This document shows, one piece after another, positions 47,207 through 56,605 of a stretch of 64,000 bases of DNA. The position numbers and the translations under genes are program-made. Source of the stretch: Devosia ginsengisoli (lineage in GTDB: Bacteria > Pseudomonadota > Alphaproteobacteria > Rhizobiales > Devosiaceae); NCBI RefSeq assembly GCF_024707105.1, contig NZ_JANQAJ010000011.1:569488-633487 (forward strand), in the 5' to 3' direction. The notes under the pieces are model-generated. The model was not told the DNA's origin. It saw only the letters and a list, made by a program, of their open reading frames with translations, and made no database searches. Within the stretch, counting starts at the first letter, position 1, and the number at the start of each line of letters is the position of its first letter.

Positions 47207-50200
47207 TCAATAATGCTCCGGCTGCACGCTCACCACGATACGCCGGTTGAGCCGCTTGCCTTGGGCCGTATCATTGTCGGCAATGGGCGCGGTTTCGCCA
47301 TAGCCGACGGCATAAAGCCGGGCCGGCGTGACGCCGCGCGACACCAGCGCCTCGACGACCGCCTCGGCACGCGCCACCGACAGGGCCATGTTCAGGCCCT
47401 CGTCGCCATCGGCATCGGTATGGCCCTCGATATGCACCACCGCATCGGGACAGGCCGCCAGATCCAGCGCCAACTCGTCCAGCGCGGCGTCGGATTCGGC
47501 GGCAATCAGCGCCGCGCCCGACTGGAACAGGATGGAATTGCGCGCTGAAAATTCGGCAATCGGCGCCGCGCAGGCGGTTATATCGACCGGAACAGGCGCC
47601 ACGGGTTCAGGCGGCGGTGCCGGTTCGGGTTCAGGCGGTGGAGGCGGCAGATCGATGGCCGTCGTCCAGTCGGCCGCGCCCGGATCGGCGGCAATGGCTG
47701 CTAATACTGCCGTGCGTGCTCCGTCGTCAGCGGCAATGCCCCGCAGCGACCAGGCCCCATTGGTGAAGTCGAGCTGGCCTTCAAGCAGATAGAGCAATGC
47801 CCGCAGGCCGGTTTCGGCGCTGGGCAGGAAGGTTTCGGGCGCGCCATCGGCAATGCTGATCGCCGCGATATCGCCGCTGCTGATCGACGCGAAATAGCGC
47901 AGGGCCGGATCGGACGGCAACTGACCGCTCAGCACCACCTCGCCATCGGCCGAACGCCGCCCCGAAAAGGCATAATTCGGATCGACAACGGCCGGTGGCT
48001 CAACCGGCGCCACGGTCTCGACGCCCGGTTGGGCTGCGGCCTCGGCTTCGGTAGCCGGCTCAACTACGGGCTCGGGCTCCGCGGCGGCCTGGGGCTCCGC
48101 AACAGCCTCGGGCTCGGTAGCAGGCACCACCTCGGCAACCTGTTCACGCTCGGGCGGGCTGGCCAGCGCCAGCGTCCAGCCATTCGCCGGCGTCGTCGCC
48201 GTGGCGATGGCACTGTCGATCGCCCCCGCTGCCTCGGCATCTGCGAGCGTGCCGCTGACCGTCCAGGCGGCGCCGTCATAGCTCACACGGCCTTCAGACA
48301 GGCCGGCCAGCGCGCCGAGTGCGGCGAGCAGGTCATCGGCAAATCCTTCGGGTGCCGTGGGGTCGATGCTTGTCTCGTCGGTGACATTGCCCCCTGCCCG
48401 CACCACGAGGAAGCGCTGCAGCGACGCCACCGGAACCAGGCCTTGCAGCGTCACCGCCCTGTCGGCGGCCTTGCTGGCCGACCAGATATAAGGCGTGGTC
48501 ACAACCGGTTCGGGCGTCGGCGCAGCGATATCGATCGACCAGCCGGTGCTATCGGTCGCGGCGGCCAGCGCCGCCAGAACCGTGTCGCGTTGCGCCTCGG
48601 ATTCGGCACGGCCAGCAAGCGACCACGCCGCCCCGTCGAAGCTGACCTCGCCCTCGGCAAGACCCAGCACCGCATCGAGCCCCGCCGTCGCGGCAGCCAC
48701 GAAATCACTCGGCGCGCCGAGACCCAGTTCGGTGGAATCGACCACGGCATTGCCGGCATGAACGGCCAGATAACTCTTGAAGCTCGGCGTTGGAACATGC
48801 CCGATCAGCGTGACGCCATCGGCCGTCCGCGTGGCGGACCACTGATAGGGGGCAATTTCGGGGATGGAAGGTGGCGGCACGGCGATGGCCATGGACCAGC
48901 CGGCACCGGCCAGTTGCCGCGTGGCGAAGTCGGCCTCGATGGCGCCCTTGTCGATGGCCGAGTTGGCGGTTCCCGTCACGGTCCAGCCCATTCCGTCATA
49001 GGCCACGTTGCCGTCGCGCAACCACTGCAGCAGGTCGATAGCCGTGCCAGCCGAGGCGAGAAAGCCATTGGGCTCGCCCGAGGCATAAGTCATTGTTGTC
49101 GTTGCGCCTTCTCCGGCTTCGGTCAGCAAAGCGGCCTCGTCGGCGGCTGATGGCACCAGGCCCGAGAGCGCAATGGCGCCATCAGCATCCTTGGTCACGG
49201 ACCAGGACCAGGTAGCGGCGCGGGGCGCCGAGATTTCGGCGCGTGCCAGCACCAGGCCCTGCGGCGCTTCGGCTGCCATCATGGCCAGCAACGCGTCGTA
49301 GTCCGCGCCGGAGCGGGCCGTGCCGACGATGGTCAGCACATTGTCGCGCAGAGCGATGCGGCCTTCACTCATCTTCTCGAGCGCATCGAGGCCGAAATCG
49401 GCACCCGACCGGTAGCGCTCGGGCGCACCGCGGCCCAGCTTGAGATAGCTGGTATCGGCCCCTTCGCGCAGGCTGAAGGCTTCGCGCGTGGCCTCGTCGG
49501 GCGCATAGCCGTCGAAGACCACGGCGCCGCCTGCCTGGCGGGTGGCACTCATCCAGTAGTCGGCGATCCGGGGCGGTTCGAGCACCACGATCGTGCCTGA
49601 TGGTTCCAGCGTCTCGACAATACCCTGGGCGATTTCCAGCGTGGCGGGTGCGCCGGACAGCGTGCTCTGGCCATCGATGATGCTGGCGGCGCCATATTCG
49701 AGACGCGCCAGTTGTTCGAGCAGAGTCTGGGAAAGCTCAGCAAAACCAGCGGGTTCGCCTGAACCGAGCGCCAGACCGGTCGCGACCTGCGCGCCGGAAA
49801 CCTCGGCCGTGCGGTAGCGCTCAACCAGGGCATCGTCGGGCACGTAGCCGGAAACGTCGACGCGCTTGCCATCGAAAGCCGCATTCCACGCATAGGGCGA
49901 AACCAGCGCCGGGGCGATGGTGATGTCGCCCAGTTCCAGCCCCGCCGGCGCTCCTGCGCGCAGGACGATCAACAGGTCGCGGAAGGCGCGCTCGGATTTG
50001 GCTCTTCCGTTGAGGCTGACGGTCAGGTCGGACACCACCGCTTCGCCCTGGTCGAAATATTGCAGCCGGTCGATGGCGAATTCCGCCCCGGCCACCCAGA
50101 GCCGGCCATCCGGCACGCCGGACCGCAGCTCCAGAGCCCCCTGCTCTGTCCCGGCCAGCGCCAACAGACGCTGCCTCGTGGTCTCGTTCGGCACGGCGCC

Positions 50201-50545
50201 GGACAACGCGATCGCGCCCTGCTCCAGCCCGGCATGCAAGACATAGGGCCGGGCCATCGGCGCAAGTGTCACATCGGTCCTGACCGAGCGGATACCGGCC
50301 AGTCCGGCAAGCCGCGTCACGGCGGAATTCAACTGAGCCTGATCGGTGGTCGTACCGGTCAAAGTCAGGTCGCGGGCGTCGAGCGACAGTTCGGCCCAAT
50401 CGTAGCCGCCGGTACGCATGGCAGTGGTGCTACGAGCCGCCAGATCATCAGCGATATAGGTCGATGTCATCGCCAGACACAAAGTCGTGCCGCCCAGGAC
50501 AGTGGCGAGTCCTGGCACGACCCACTTGATGAGGTCCCTGATCAT
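47207..50545 (-). CDS. Large OmpA-family protein with tandem repeat modules
   Basis: This is a 1112-residue protein. An N-terminal helix (MIRDLIKWVVPGLATVLGGTTLCLA) anchors or exports it. Then come about seven modules of some 100-150 residues, each opening with a Y-x-W-S-A-like stretch and a G-x-V/L-P turn (for example PYQWSATRTADGVTLIGHVP, PYIWSASKAADRAVTLQGLVP, SPYAWNAAFDGKRVDVSGYVP); they resemble BON-like repeats. An acidic Ala/Pro-rich linker precedes the C-terminal OmpA domain (ILFQSGAALIAAES...VVHIEGHTDADGDEGLNMALSVARAEAV). It probably bridges outer membrane and peptidoglycan. Confidence 0.85.
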   Translation of the reverse strand: MIRDLIKWVVPGLATVLGGTTLCLAMTSTYIADDLAARSTTAMRTGGYDWAELSLDARDLTLTGTTTDQAQLNSAVTRLAGLAGIRSVRTDVTLAPMARPYVLHAGLEQGAIALSGAVPNETTRQRLLALAGTEQGALELRSGVPDGRLWVAGAEFAIDRLQYFDQGEAVVSDLTVSLNGRAKSERAFRDLLIVLRAGAPAGLELGDITIAPALVSPYAWNAAFDGKRVDVSGYVPDDALVERYRTAEVSGAQVATGLALGSGEPAGFAELSQTLLEQLARLEYGAASIIDGQSTLSGAPATLEIAQGIVETLEPSGTIVVLEPPRIADYWMSATRQAGGAVVFDGYAPDEATREAFSLREGADTSYLKLGRGAPERYRSGADFGLDALEKMSEGRIALRDNVLTIVGTARSGADYDALLAMMAAEAPQGLVLARAEISAPRAATWSWSVTKDADGAIALSGLVPSAADEAALLTEAGEGATTTMTYASGEPNGFLASAGTAIDLLQWLRDGNVAYDGMGWTVTGTANSAIDKGAIEADFATRQLAGAGWSMAIAVPPPSIPEIAPYQWSATRTADGVTLIGHVPTPSFKSYLAVHAGNAVVDSTELGLGAPSDFVAAATAGLDAVLGLAEGEVSFDGAAWSLAGRAESEAQRDTVLAALAAATDSTGWSIDIAAPTPEPVVTTPYIWSASKAADRAVTLQGLVPVASLQRFLVVRAGGNVTDETSIDPTAPEGFADDLLAALGALAGLSEGRVSYDGAAWTVSGTLADAEAAGAIDSAIATATTPANGWTLALASPPEREQVAEVVPATEPEAVAEPQAAAEPEPVVEPATEAEAAAQPGVETVAPVEPPAVVDPNYAFSGRRSADGEVVLSGQLPSDPALRYFASISSGDIAAISIADGAPETFLPSAETGLRALLYLLEGQLDFTNGAWSLRGIAADDGARTAVLAAIAADPGAADWTTAIDLPPPPPEPEPAPPPEPVAPVPVDITACAAPIAEFSARNSILFQSGAALIAAESDAALDELALDLAACPDAVVHIEGHTDADGDEGLNMALSVARAEAVVEALVSRGVTPARLYAVGYGETAPIADNDTAQGKRLNRRIVVSVQPEHY

Positions 50546-50751
50546 TCCCGTTCCAGTGAATGTCCGCAATTTTCGCGAGGCTAGTGCATTTCGCCGTGCG
50601 AGGGAACGAAAATGGAGCCGGTAAGTGGTTGTTTCCGTGGGATTAAATCATGCGGCCGACAGGAAAATGTCCCTGCGATAGATCGAAGACGAGAATCAGC
50701 TCGATCTCACCTCCTCATGGAGCCGCCCACGCGAGCGCATCCCCAAAAGCA

Positions 50752-50779
50752 GAAAGGCCCGGCATGAGCCGGGCCTTTC
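50752..50779 (-). terminator. Strong intrinsic terminator after the porin gene
   Basis: A perfect 12-bp stem (gaaaggcccggc / gccgggcctttc) with an ATGA loop, carrying an A/T run at both ends, lies 24 bases beyond the porin stop. Confidence 0.9.
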
Positions 50780-50802
50780 CGTAGCAGGTCGTAATCCGAG
50801 GA

Positions 50803-52179
50803 TTACTGGAAGGCCTTGGAGGCCTTGAAGGTGACCTTGTAGGCGCCGTTCTGCTGAACCTTGGCACCGATCGACGACGAGAAGCCGCCGCCGGGGTTCC
50901 AGCCGAGTTCTGCACTGCCGTAGAAGTCGGAGTAGGCAGCCGCAACCGGAGCCGGAGCAACGTCAGCAGCGTGGCCATACACACCGATTTCGGTGGTCAG
51001 CTTGACGGTTTCGGTCAGCGAAGCGATCAACTGAGCAGCAACCTGGTAGCCGTCGCCAACACCGGCCGTACCGTCGTTGAAGTAACGACCACCGATGTTG
51101 ATTTCGATACCGTCAGCAACGGTGGCACCGATGGAGCCGCCGAAGCCGAAGTCGGTGTCGAGAGCAGCGCCACCAACGGCGGTGCCACCAGCAGCTTCAG
51201 CCGACAGAGCAACCTTGAACATGTCGAACTTGGCTTCGCCCGAAACCAGGCCGTTCCAGTACGACCAGTTGCCGGCCGGGTTGTAGCCGCCGCCAGCAGC
51301 CAGGGCTGCACGGAGCTTGAAGGCGTCGAACGTGCTGGTCACGCCAGCATGCACGGCATAGGTATCGCCAACGGTCTGAACGCCGTCGAGCAGGCCACCA
51401 ACGGAACCGCTGATGTGAGCAGTGATGCCTTCGCCGGCATACTGCAGCACGCCGATCAGGCTGCCAGCTTCGTTGTCGGTACGGTCGAGAGCTTCAAGAC
51501 CGATCTTGCCGACCAGGCCTTCGCCGAAGCTGGATTCGAGCTGGATGACGTGACCACCCTTGCGAACCGGGCCTTCCCAGACGCCAACGTCGGCATCCTT
51601 GGACATGAACAGGCCGGTGAAGTTGAACGGCTCGTCGTCGCCTTCGTTGAAGATCGAACCCTTCTTACCAGCGCTGAGGATGGTGGTGTCGCCGACCTGG
51701 ACATAAGCGTCCTGGGCGCGGAGAACATGCGCATCGCCGTTCACGACGCCGATGGCGTCACGAGCGCGCTGGTAGTCACGCTGGCGCAGGTTGATCACGA
51801 CCGAAGCCGGACCAAAGTCGCTCGATGCGGTGCCGACGAACTTCAGCAGGGTCTCAACCTTGGAGTCCCAATCCTGGTTGGACACGCCAACGAGGTTGCT
51901 GGGGGTGTCGACAGAGACAACACCGTCGGTGTTCGGAGCGCCAGCAAACGGGGTGTTGGCGATGATGTGGCCGCCACCGTTGTAGTTGCCCCATTCGAAC
52001 GTGTAGTTCACGGCGCCCGAGATCTGCAGGCAGTTGGTGTCGGACGAGATGGTCAGGCCCGACAGGCCCAGTTCGTCGCAGACGTCGAGCGAGGTGAGAA
52101 CGCCCAGATCGGCAGCGAAGCCGGCGGTCGAGAGACCGGCAGCAGCAACAGAACCGAGGATAAGGCTCTTGAGTTTCAT
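50803..52179 (-). CDS. Outer-membrane porin (Rhizobiales porin family)
   Basis: This is a 458-residue outer-membrane protein starting MKLKSLILGSVAAAGLSTAGFAADLG, a clean signal peptide. The mature part alternates polar and hydrophobic residues with aromatic girdles (YTFEWGNYNGGGHI, LRAALAAGGGYNPAGNWSYWNGLVSG, EINIGGRYFNDG), typical of 16-stranded rhizobial porins. It has two cysteines near the N-terminus (DVCDELG, TNCLQISG). The codon bias is strong, suggesting high expression. It lies alone between the SDR gene and the terminator. Confidence 0.9.
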   Translation of the reverse strand: MKLKSLILGSVAAAGLSTAGFAADLGVLTSLDVCDELGLSGLTISSDTNCLQISGAVNYTFEWGNYNGGGHIIANTPFAGAPNTDGVVSVDTPSNLVGVSNQDWDSKVETLLKFVGTASSDFGPASVVINLRQRDYQRARDAIGVVNGDAHVLRAQDAYVQVGDTTILSAGKKGSIFNEGDDEPFNFTGLFMSKDADVGVWEGPVRKGGHVIQLESSFGEGLVGKIGLEALDRTDNEAGSLIGVLQYAGEGITAHISGSVGGLLDGVQTVGDTYAVHAGVTSTFDAFKLRAALAAGGGYNPAGNWSYWNGLVSGEAKFDMFKVALSAEAAGGTAVGGAALDTDFGFGGSIGATVADGIEINIGGRYFNDGTAGVGDGYQVAAQLIASLTETVKLTTEIGVYGHAADVAPAPVAAAYSDFYGSAELGWNPGGGFSSSIGAKVQQNGAYKVTFKASKAFQ

Positions 52180-52626
52180 TAGTTGACCTCCAAAGTCAGT
52201 CATTCTTAGTGCCGGTTGCCCAGCGGTTTGTCGAAACGCGACCACACTATTCGTGGTGCAGTGTGTTGCCGTCGCGCTGCGACCGACAAACGATCCCATG
52301 CATGGATTCGCAGGGCCCACTCTACGCATGACGAAAAATGACGCAATCGCGCAAAAGCCGTTTTGCCGCCGCGCAACATGGTTGGGAACCGGATGTTGCA
52401 GATTCAGCACACAGACGGAAACCGACTGTTAACCCGGCTGAAGGAAGCGTTAAAATCCGCCCGTTTTGCGGGCATGTTACAGCGCGCAAGCGCGCCGACG
52501 ACGCTATATTCGCCGCGCCGGCCTGCAATGCGCCTGCCATAGACGCAGCGAGGATGCGGCGGAATCATGCCGGAAATTCGAAAAGCCGGAGGCGGCGATT
52601 CCGCCTCGCCACAATTGGGAGCGAAC
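52180..52626. other. 447-base divergent intergenic region between porin and SDR genes
   Basis: There is no convincing gene here. It should hold the porin promoter and a long 5-prime leader on the minus strand and the SDR promoter on the plus strand. Visible structures are a short hairpin gcccgttttgcgggc near 52459 and gcgcgcaagcgcgc at 52482-52495, plus a TATATT-like hexamer near 52505. The longer ORFs crossing it are shadows. Confidence 0.5.
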
Positions 52627-53370
52627 ATGCAAAGCCAGAAGAAGGTTGCCGTCATCACCGGGGGAAGCTCGGGCATCGGCAAGGCCGCGGCGCTCGGCCT
52701 GGCCGCGGCGGGATACGATGTCGCCATTTGCGGGCGGCGGGCCGATGCGCTGCAAACCGTGGCCGTCGAGACCAAGGGCTACTGGGCCGAATGCGACGTG
52801 ACCGATCCGACGGCGGTGGCGCATTTCTTCGCCGGGGTCAAAGAGCGCTATGGCCGGATCGACCTCGTCTTCAACAATGCGGGCCGCTTTGCACCGGCTG
52901 TTTCGTTCGGCGATCTCGATGTCGTCACCTGGCGGGAAATGGTCGATACCAATCTCAACGGCGCCTTCTATGTGGCGCGCGAAGCGTTCCGCGCCATGCG
53001 CGACCAGGCGCCACAGGGCGGGCGCATCATCAACAATGGTTCGATCTCGGCCTATGTGCCCCGGCCGGGCGCCGCCTCCTATACAGCGACCAAGCACGCC
53101 ATTACCGGGCTGACCAAGGCAATCTCGCTGGATGGCCGCGCCTTCGATATCGCCTGCGGGCAGATCGATATCGGCAATGCGGCCACCGACATGACCAGCC
53201 ACATGAATGCCGGCTCGCTGCAGGCCAATGGCACGATCATGCCGGAGCCAACCTTCGATGTGCGGCACGTCGTCGACGCACTGCTCTATATGGCCGGGCT
53301 GCCGCTATCGGCCAATGTGCAGTTCATGACGGTGATGGCAACGACCATGCCTTATATCGGCCGGGGCTAG
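52627..53370 (+). CDS. Short-chain dehydrogenase/reductase (SDR)
   Basis: This is a 247-residue NAD(P)-dependent oxidoreductase. The glycine motif TGGSSGIG is at residues 11-18, then NNAGRF, and the catalytic Ser and Tyr-x-x-x-Lys occur in [21 protein letters not shown]. Start [10 protein letters not shown] at 52627 after GGGAGCG. It ends at 53370, exactly abutting the nagA stop at 53371 on the other strand. The substrate is unknown. Confidence 0.9.
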   Translation: MQSQKKVAVITGGSSGIGKAAALGLAAAGYDVAICGRRADALQTVAVETKGYWAECDVTDPTAVAHFFAGVKERYGRIDLVFNNAGRFAPAVSFGDLDVVTWREMVDTNLNGAFYVAREAFRAMRDQAPQGGRIINNGSISAYVPRPGAASYTATKHAITGLTKAISLDGRAFDIACGQIDIGNAATDMTSHMNAGSLQANGTIMPEPTFDVRHVVDALLYMAGLPLSANVQFMTVMATTMPYIGRG

Positions 53371-54531
53371 TCAGGCGCGAAATACTTCCGCGCCGGCGAT
53401 CCAGGTGGCACGTACCTGCCGGGCATCCGACAGATGCACGAAACTGGCCACGGCGCCCGGCCGCAAATGGCCGAACTCGCCTTCGATGCCCATGGCCTCG
53501 GCCGGGTAGAGCGAGGCCATGCGCACAGCCTCCTCGAAGGGCAGGCCGATGCGGCTATGCATGAATTCCACGGCGTCGATCATGTCGAGATCGGCGCCGG
53601 CCAGCGTGCCGTCGGCCAGGCGCAGGGCGCCGTCGGCGCGGGTGATGGTGCGGCCGTTGAGTGTCAGCGTCTTGATGTCGGTGCCGGTCTGCGACATGGC
53701 ATCGGTGACGAGGAAGATGCGGCCCGGGCCGGATTTGGCGCGCAAGGCGATCCGGATCGCGTCGGGATGAACATGGATGCCGTCGGCAATGAGGCCGGCC
53801 GAAACGCCGTCGCCGGTCAGCACGGCGCCGACCACGCCGGGCTCGCGGTTACCCAACTGGCTCATGGCATTGAACAGATGCGTCGCCATGCTGGCGCCGG
53901 CGGCAAAGGCAGCGCCGGCCGTGGCCGCGTCGGCATCGGAATGGCCGATGCTGACGATGATCCCGGCATCGGCCAACGCCGCGACCTGGTCCGGTGTCAC
54001 GGTTTCGGCCGCCACCGTGCAGAGCAGGTTGGGCAGATCGGCGCGCGCCGCGATCAGGCGTGCCAGGTCCTCGTTATCCATCGGCCGGATCAGTGCGGGA
54101 TCGTGCGTACCCTTGCGGGCGAGCGACAGATGCGGCCCCTCCAGATGCAGGCCGATAAAGCCGGGCACACCCTGCTCCGCCGCCGCCTTGCCGGCGGCCA
54201 TGGCGGCGATATTGACCTTCACGGTATCGGTGATCAGCGTTGGCAGCAGCGCCGTCGTGCCGAATTGTGCATGGGCGGCGCAGATGGTGCGGATGGCGTC
54301 CACTGACGGATCGTTGTTGAACAGCACCCCGCCGCCGCCATTGACCTGCAGGTCGATGAAGCCGGGCACCAGCATGCCGCCCTCGAGCCGAACCCGCTCG
54401 GCATTGGCCGGAATCGCATCCGCGCCGGCAATGCCCGAGACATGGCCGAATTCCACCAGCAGCGCGGCGTCATCGTGCCAATGCTGCCCGTCGAAAATAC
54501 GAGCGCCCGTGATGGCGAGCAGGTCGCTCAT
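53371..54531 (-). CDS. nagA: N-acetylglucosamine-6-phosphate deacetylase
   Basis: This 386-residue metal-dependent amidohydrolase removes the acetyl group from GlcNAc-6-P. The family markers QVNGGGGVLFNNDPS, GLHLEGPHLS, SIGHSDADAAT and ATHLFNAMSQL carry metal-site residues. GRIFLVTDAMSQTG holds the catalytic aspartate. Its ATG overlaps the SIS gene stop by four bases. It is the third gene of a GntR-SIS-nagA operon, directly convergent with the SDR gene. Confidence 0.94.
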   Translation of the reverse strand: MSDLLAITGARIFDGQHWHDDAALLVEFGHVSGIAGADAIPANAERVRLEGGMLVPGFIDLQVNGGGGVLFNNDPSVDAIRTICAAHAQFGTTALLPTLITDTVKVNIAAMAAGKAAAEQGVPGFIGLHLEGPHLSLARKGTHDPALIRPMDNEDLARLIAARADLPNLLCTVAAETVTPDQVAALADAGIIVSIGHSDADAATAGAAFAAGASMATHLFNAMSQLGNREPGVVGAVLTGDGVSAGLIADGIHVHPDAIRIALRAKSGPGRIFLVTDAMSQTGTDIKTLTLNGRTITRADGALRLADGTLAGADLDMIDAVEFMHSRIGLPFEEAVRMASLYPAEAMGIEGEFGHLRPGAVASFVHLSDARQVRATWIAGAEVFRA

Positions 54532-55556
54532 ACCGTTTCCGTCACTTTCTTGAGGGCCGGCGGCACATCGGGGTTCAGCCCGCGATGGCGCGACAGCGTT
54601 TCGACAAAGCCATAGAAGGAGACGATGAGCGCCAGTGGGTCGGTGATCGGGTGGCCGGTGGCCGCGAAGGGCAATGCCTTTGCCGCGCCGGGCCGGTCGC
54701 CGGTGAGAAAGGCCAGTGCTCCCTGCCCGGCCAGCTTGTGCGCCATGTCAGCCACCGAGGCCTCGGCAGCGTCGCGCGCGGCCAGGCCCAGCACCGGATA
54801 GCCCGGCGTGACGATGGCGACCGGCCCGTGCATCACTTCGGCGGCGCTATAGGATTCGGCCTGGATATTGCAGGTTTCCTTGAATTTCAGTGCCGCTTCA
54901 TTGGCGATGGCAAAGCCCGGTCCACGGCCGAGCACATAGAGGGCATTATGGCCATCGAGCGCGCCCACCAGTTCGGACCAGTCGCATTCCACCGCCCTGC
55001 GCATGGATTCCGGCAGCGCATTGACGGCGGTATTGAGCGCCTCGTCGCCACTCCAGCGGGCGATGAGCGACAAGCCGGCCACGACGGAGGTCACGAAGGT
55101 CTTGGTGGCCGCGACCGACTTTTCCGGCCCGGCATGCAGGTCGATGGTGAAGTCGGATGCCTCGGCCAAAGGCGAGCCTGATGTATTGGTAATGGCAATG
55201 GTCGTCGCGCCCGAGCGGCGGGCCGACTGCGTCATGCCGACAATGTCCGGTGACTTGCCCGACTGCGAAATGGCGATGGTGGCGGCGCGGCCGAGCTTGA
55301 GATCCTTGCCATAGATCGAGGCGATGGACGGGCCGATCGAAGCCACCGGCAGGCCCAGGGTCAGCTCGATGGCATATTTGAGATAGGCGCAGGCATGATC
55401 GGACGAGCCGCGGGCAACCGTCGCCACCAGAGCCGGATCGCGCTCGCGCAAAGCCGCGGCAGCCGCATCGAGCCCCTTGCCAGACTGGTCGAGGAAATTG
55501 GCGACTACGCCGGGAATGGCCTCCACTTCCTGCCGCATATAGGTCTCGTTGCTCAC
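54528..55556 (-). CDS. SIS-domain aminosugar-phosphate deaminase/isomerase (NagB-II type)
   Basis: This is a 342-residue protein with two SIS domains and no glutaminase part, so not GlmS. It begins MSNETYMRQEVEAIPGVVANFL, close to the isomerase half of GlmS. Sugar-phosphate binding motifs are VARGSSDHACAYLKYAIE and AISQSGKSPDIV in the first SIS domain, and LYVLGRGPGFAIANEAALKFKETCNIQAESYSAAEVMHGPVAIV in the second. With nagA next to it, conversion of GlcN-6-P to fructose-6-P and ammonia is likely. Its stop and the nagA start overlap. Confidence 0.88.
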   Translation of the reverse strand: MSNETYMRQEVEAIPGVVANFLDQSGKGLDAAAAALRERDPALVATVARGSSDHACAYLKYAIELTLGLPVASIGPSIASIYGKDLKLGRAATIAISQSGKSPDIVGMTQSARRSGATTIAITNTSGSPLAEASDFTIDLHAGPEKSVAATKTFVTSVVAGLSLIARWSGDEALNTAVNALPESMRRAVECDWSELVGALDGHNALYVLGRGPGFAIANEAALKFKETCNIQAESYSAAEVMHGPVAIVTPGYPVLGLAARDAAEASVADMAHKLAGQGALAFLTGDRPGAAKALPFAATGHPITDPLALIVSFYGFVETLSRHRGLNPDVPPALKKVTETV

Positions 55557-56341
55557 GTCTTGCTGCCTCCGGGGGCTGGAGAATCGCCGATCCGCAGTTC
55601 GGCGACGAAGTCATAGGTGTCGCCCCGATAGATGGAGCGGGTGAATTCGATCACTCGCCCGGAGGCGAGGTAGGAGGTGCGCTCGATATTGAGCCCGGCC
55701 GAGCCGCCCGGCACCTGGAGCAGGTGCGCATCCTCATCGGCCAGGTTGGCGGCGCGGATGCGCTGGATGGCGCGGATGGGCCGGTTGCCGGATTTATCGA
55801 GATGCTTGTAGAGGCTGTCGCCGATGCTGGCCGGATCGGGCAGGATGCGTGAGGAGAGGCTCGCCCGCTCGATGGCCAGCGGCGTATCGCCGGTGAGGCG
55901 CAGGCGCGAAATGCGCGCCACCTGCTCGCCCGACGAAAGCCCCAGGATCACGGTTTCTTCCGGTGACGGCAGATAGAGCCCGCGATCGAGCCATTCGGCC
56001 CGTACCGCCATGCCGCGCCGCGCCATGTCCTCGGTGAAGGAGGTCAACTGCGACAGCGATTGCTCGACGCGCTGGGTCTGCGGCGCCACGAACGTCCCCG
56101 AACCATGGCGCTGCACCAGCACGCCATCCTTGACCAGTTGCAGCACGGCCTTGCGCACGGTCACGCGCGACACATCGACCTTGGTGGCGAGATCGCGTTC
56201 CGAGGGCAGCGCATCACCGGGATTGATGGCGCCGCTATGGATGGCATCCTCGATCCAGCGCTTGAGTTGCAGGTAGAGCGGGCCACCGGAGGGCAGCACG
56301 ACAGGGCCTTCGGCAAAGAAACTGTTCGACACGTCGGTCAC
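55553..56341 (-). CDS. GntR-family (HutC/UTRA) regulator, probable NagR
   Basis: This is a 262-residue regulator. The N-terminal winged helix reads INPGDALPSERDLATKVDVSRVTVRKAVLQLVKDGVLVQRHGSGTFVA. The C-terminal UTRA domain (LSSGEQVARISRLRLTGDTPLAIERASLSSRILPD) usually binds aminosugar phosphates. It is the first gene of the nagA operon and is divergent from murQ across 264 bases, so it probably controls both. Its stop overlaps the SIS start by four bases. Confidence 0.88.
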   Translation of the reverse strand: MTDVSNSFFAEGPVVLPSGGPLYLQLKRWIEDAIHSGAINPGDALPSERDLATKVDVSRVTVRKAVLQLVKDGVLVQRHGSGTFVAPQTQRVEQSLSQLTSFTEDMARRGMAVRAEWLDRGLYLPSPEETVILGLSSGEQVARISRLRLTGDTPLAIERASLSSRILPDPASIGDSLYKHLDKSGNRPIRAIQRIRAANLADEDAHLLQVPGGSAGLNIERTSYLASGRVIEFTRSIYRGDTYDFVAELRIGDSPAPGGSKT

Positions 56342-56430
56342 TATTCCCCCCTCGCCTTGTGGCGCCCGTCATCGCGTTGCATATCACTAAAAATCCGTCG
56401 TTTGACCAGAAGCCCATCCTCCCGGCAATA

Positions 56431-56571
56431 TGATACCAATAAAATACCATTTACCAAGCCCCAAATCGCGTTTCTGCACAATCGAGGCATGACGCTGGTG
56501 CAATTGGGGTTTTGGCAGCCAATCCACTAGCCGGACCACCCGATTCCGGTCGTCATGTAGACAAGTGGTAT
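56431..56571. promoter_or_regulatory. Candidate NagR half-sites in the GntR-murQ intergenic region
   Basis: ATACCA occurs at 56433 and again at 56444 (spacing 11 bases), and the complement TGGTAT at 56566 next to TAGACAA. TGGTAT and TAGACAA are parts of known NagR/YvoA-type sites, but no full palindrome is formed. They lie in the region shared by the GntR and murQ promoters. Operator function is a guess. Confidence 0.35.
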
Positions 56572-56605
56572 TTTTTTGGCATTATTGCGGCAAGTGGAGA
56601 CCGGT

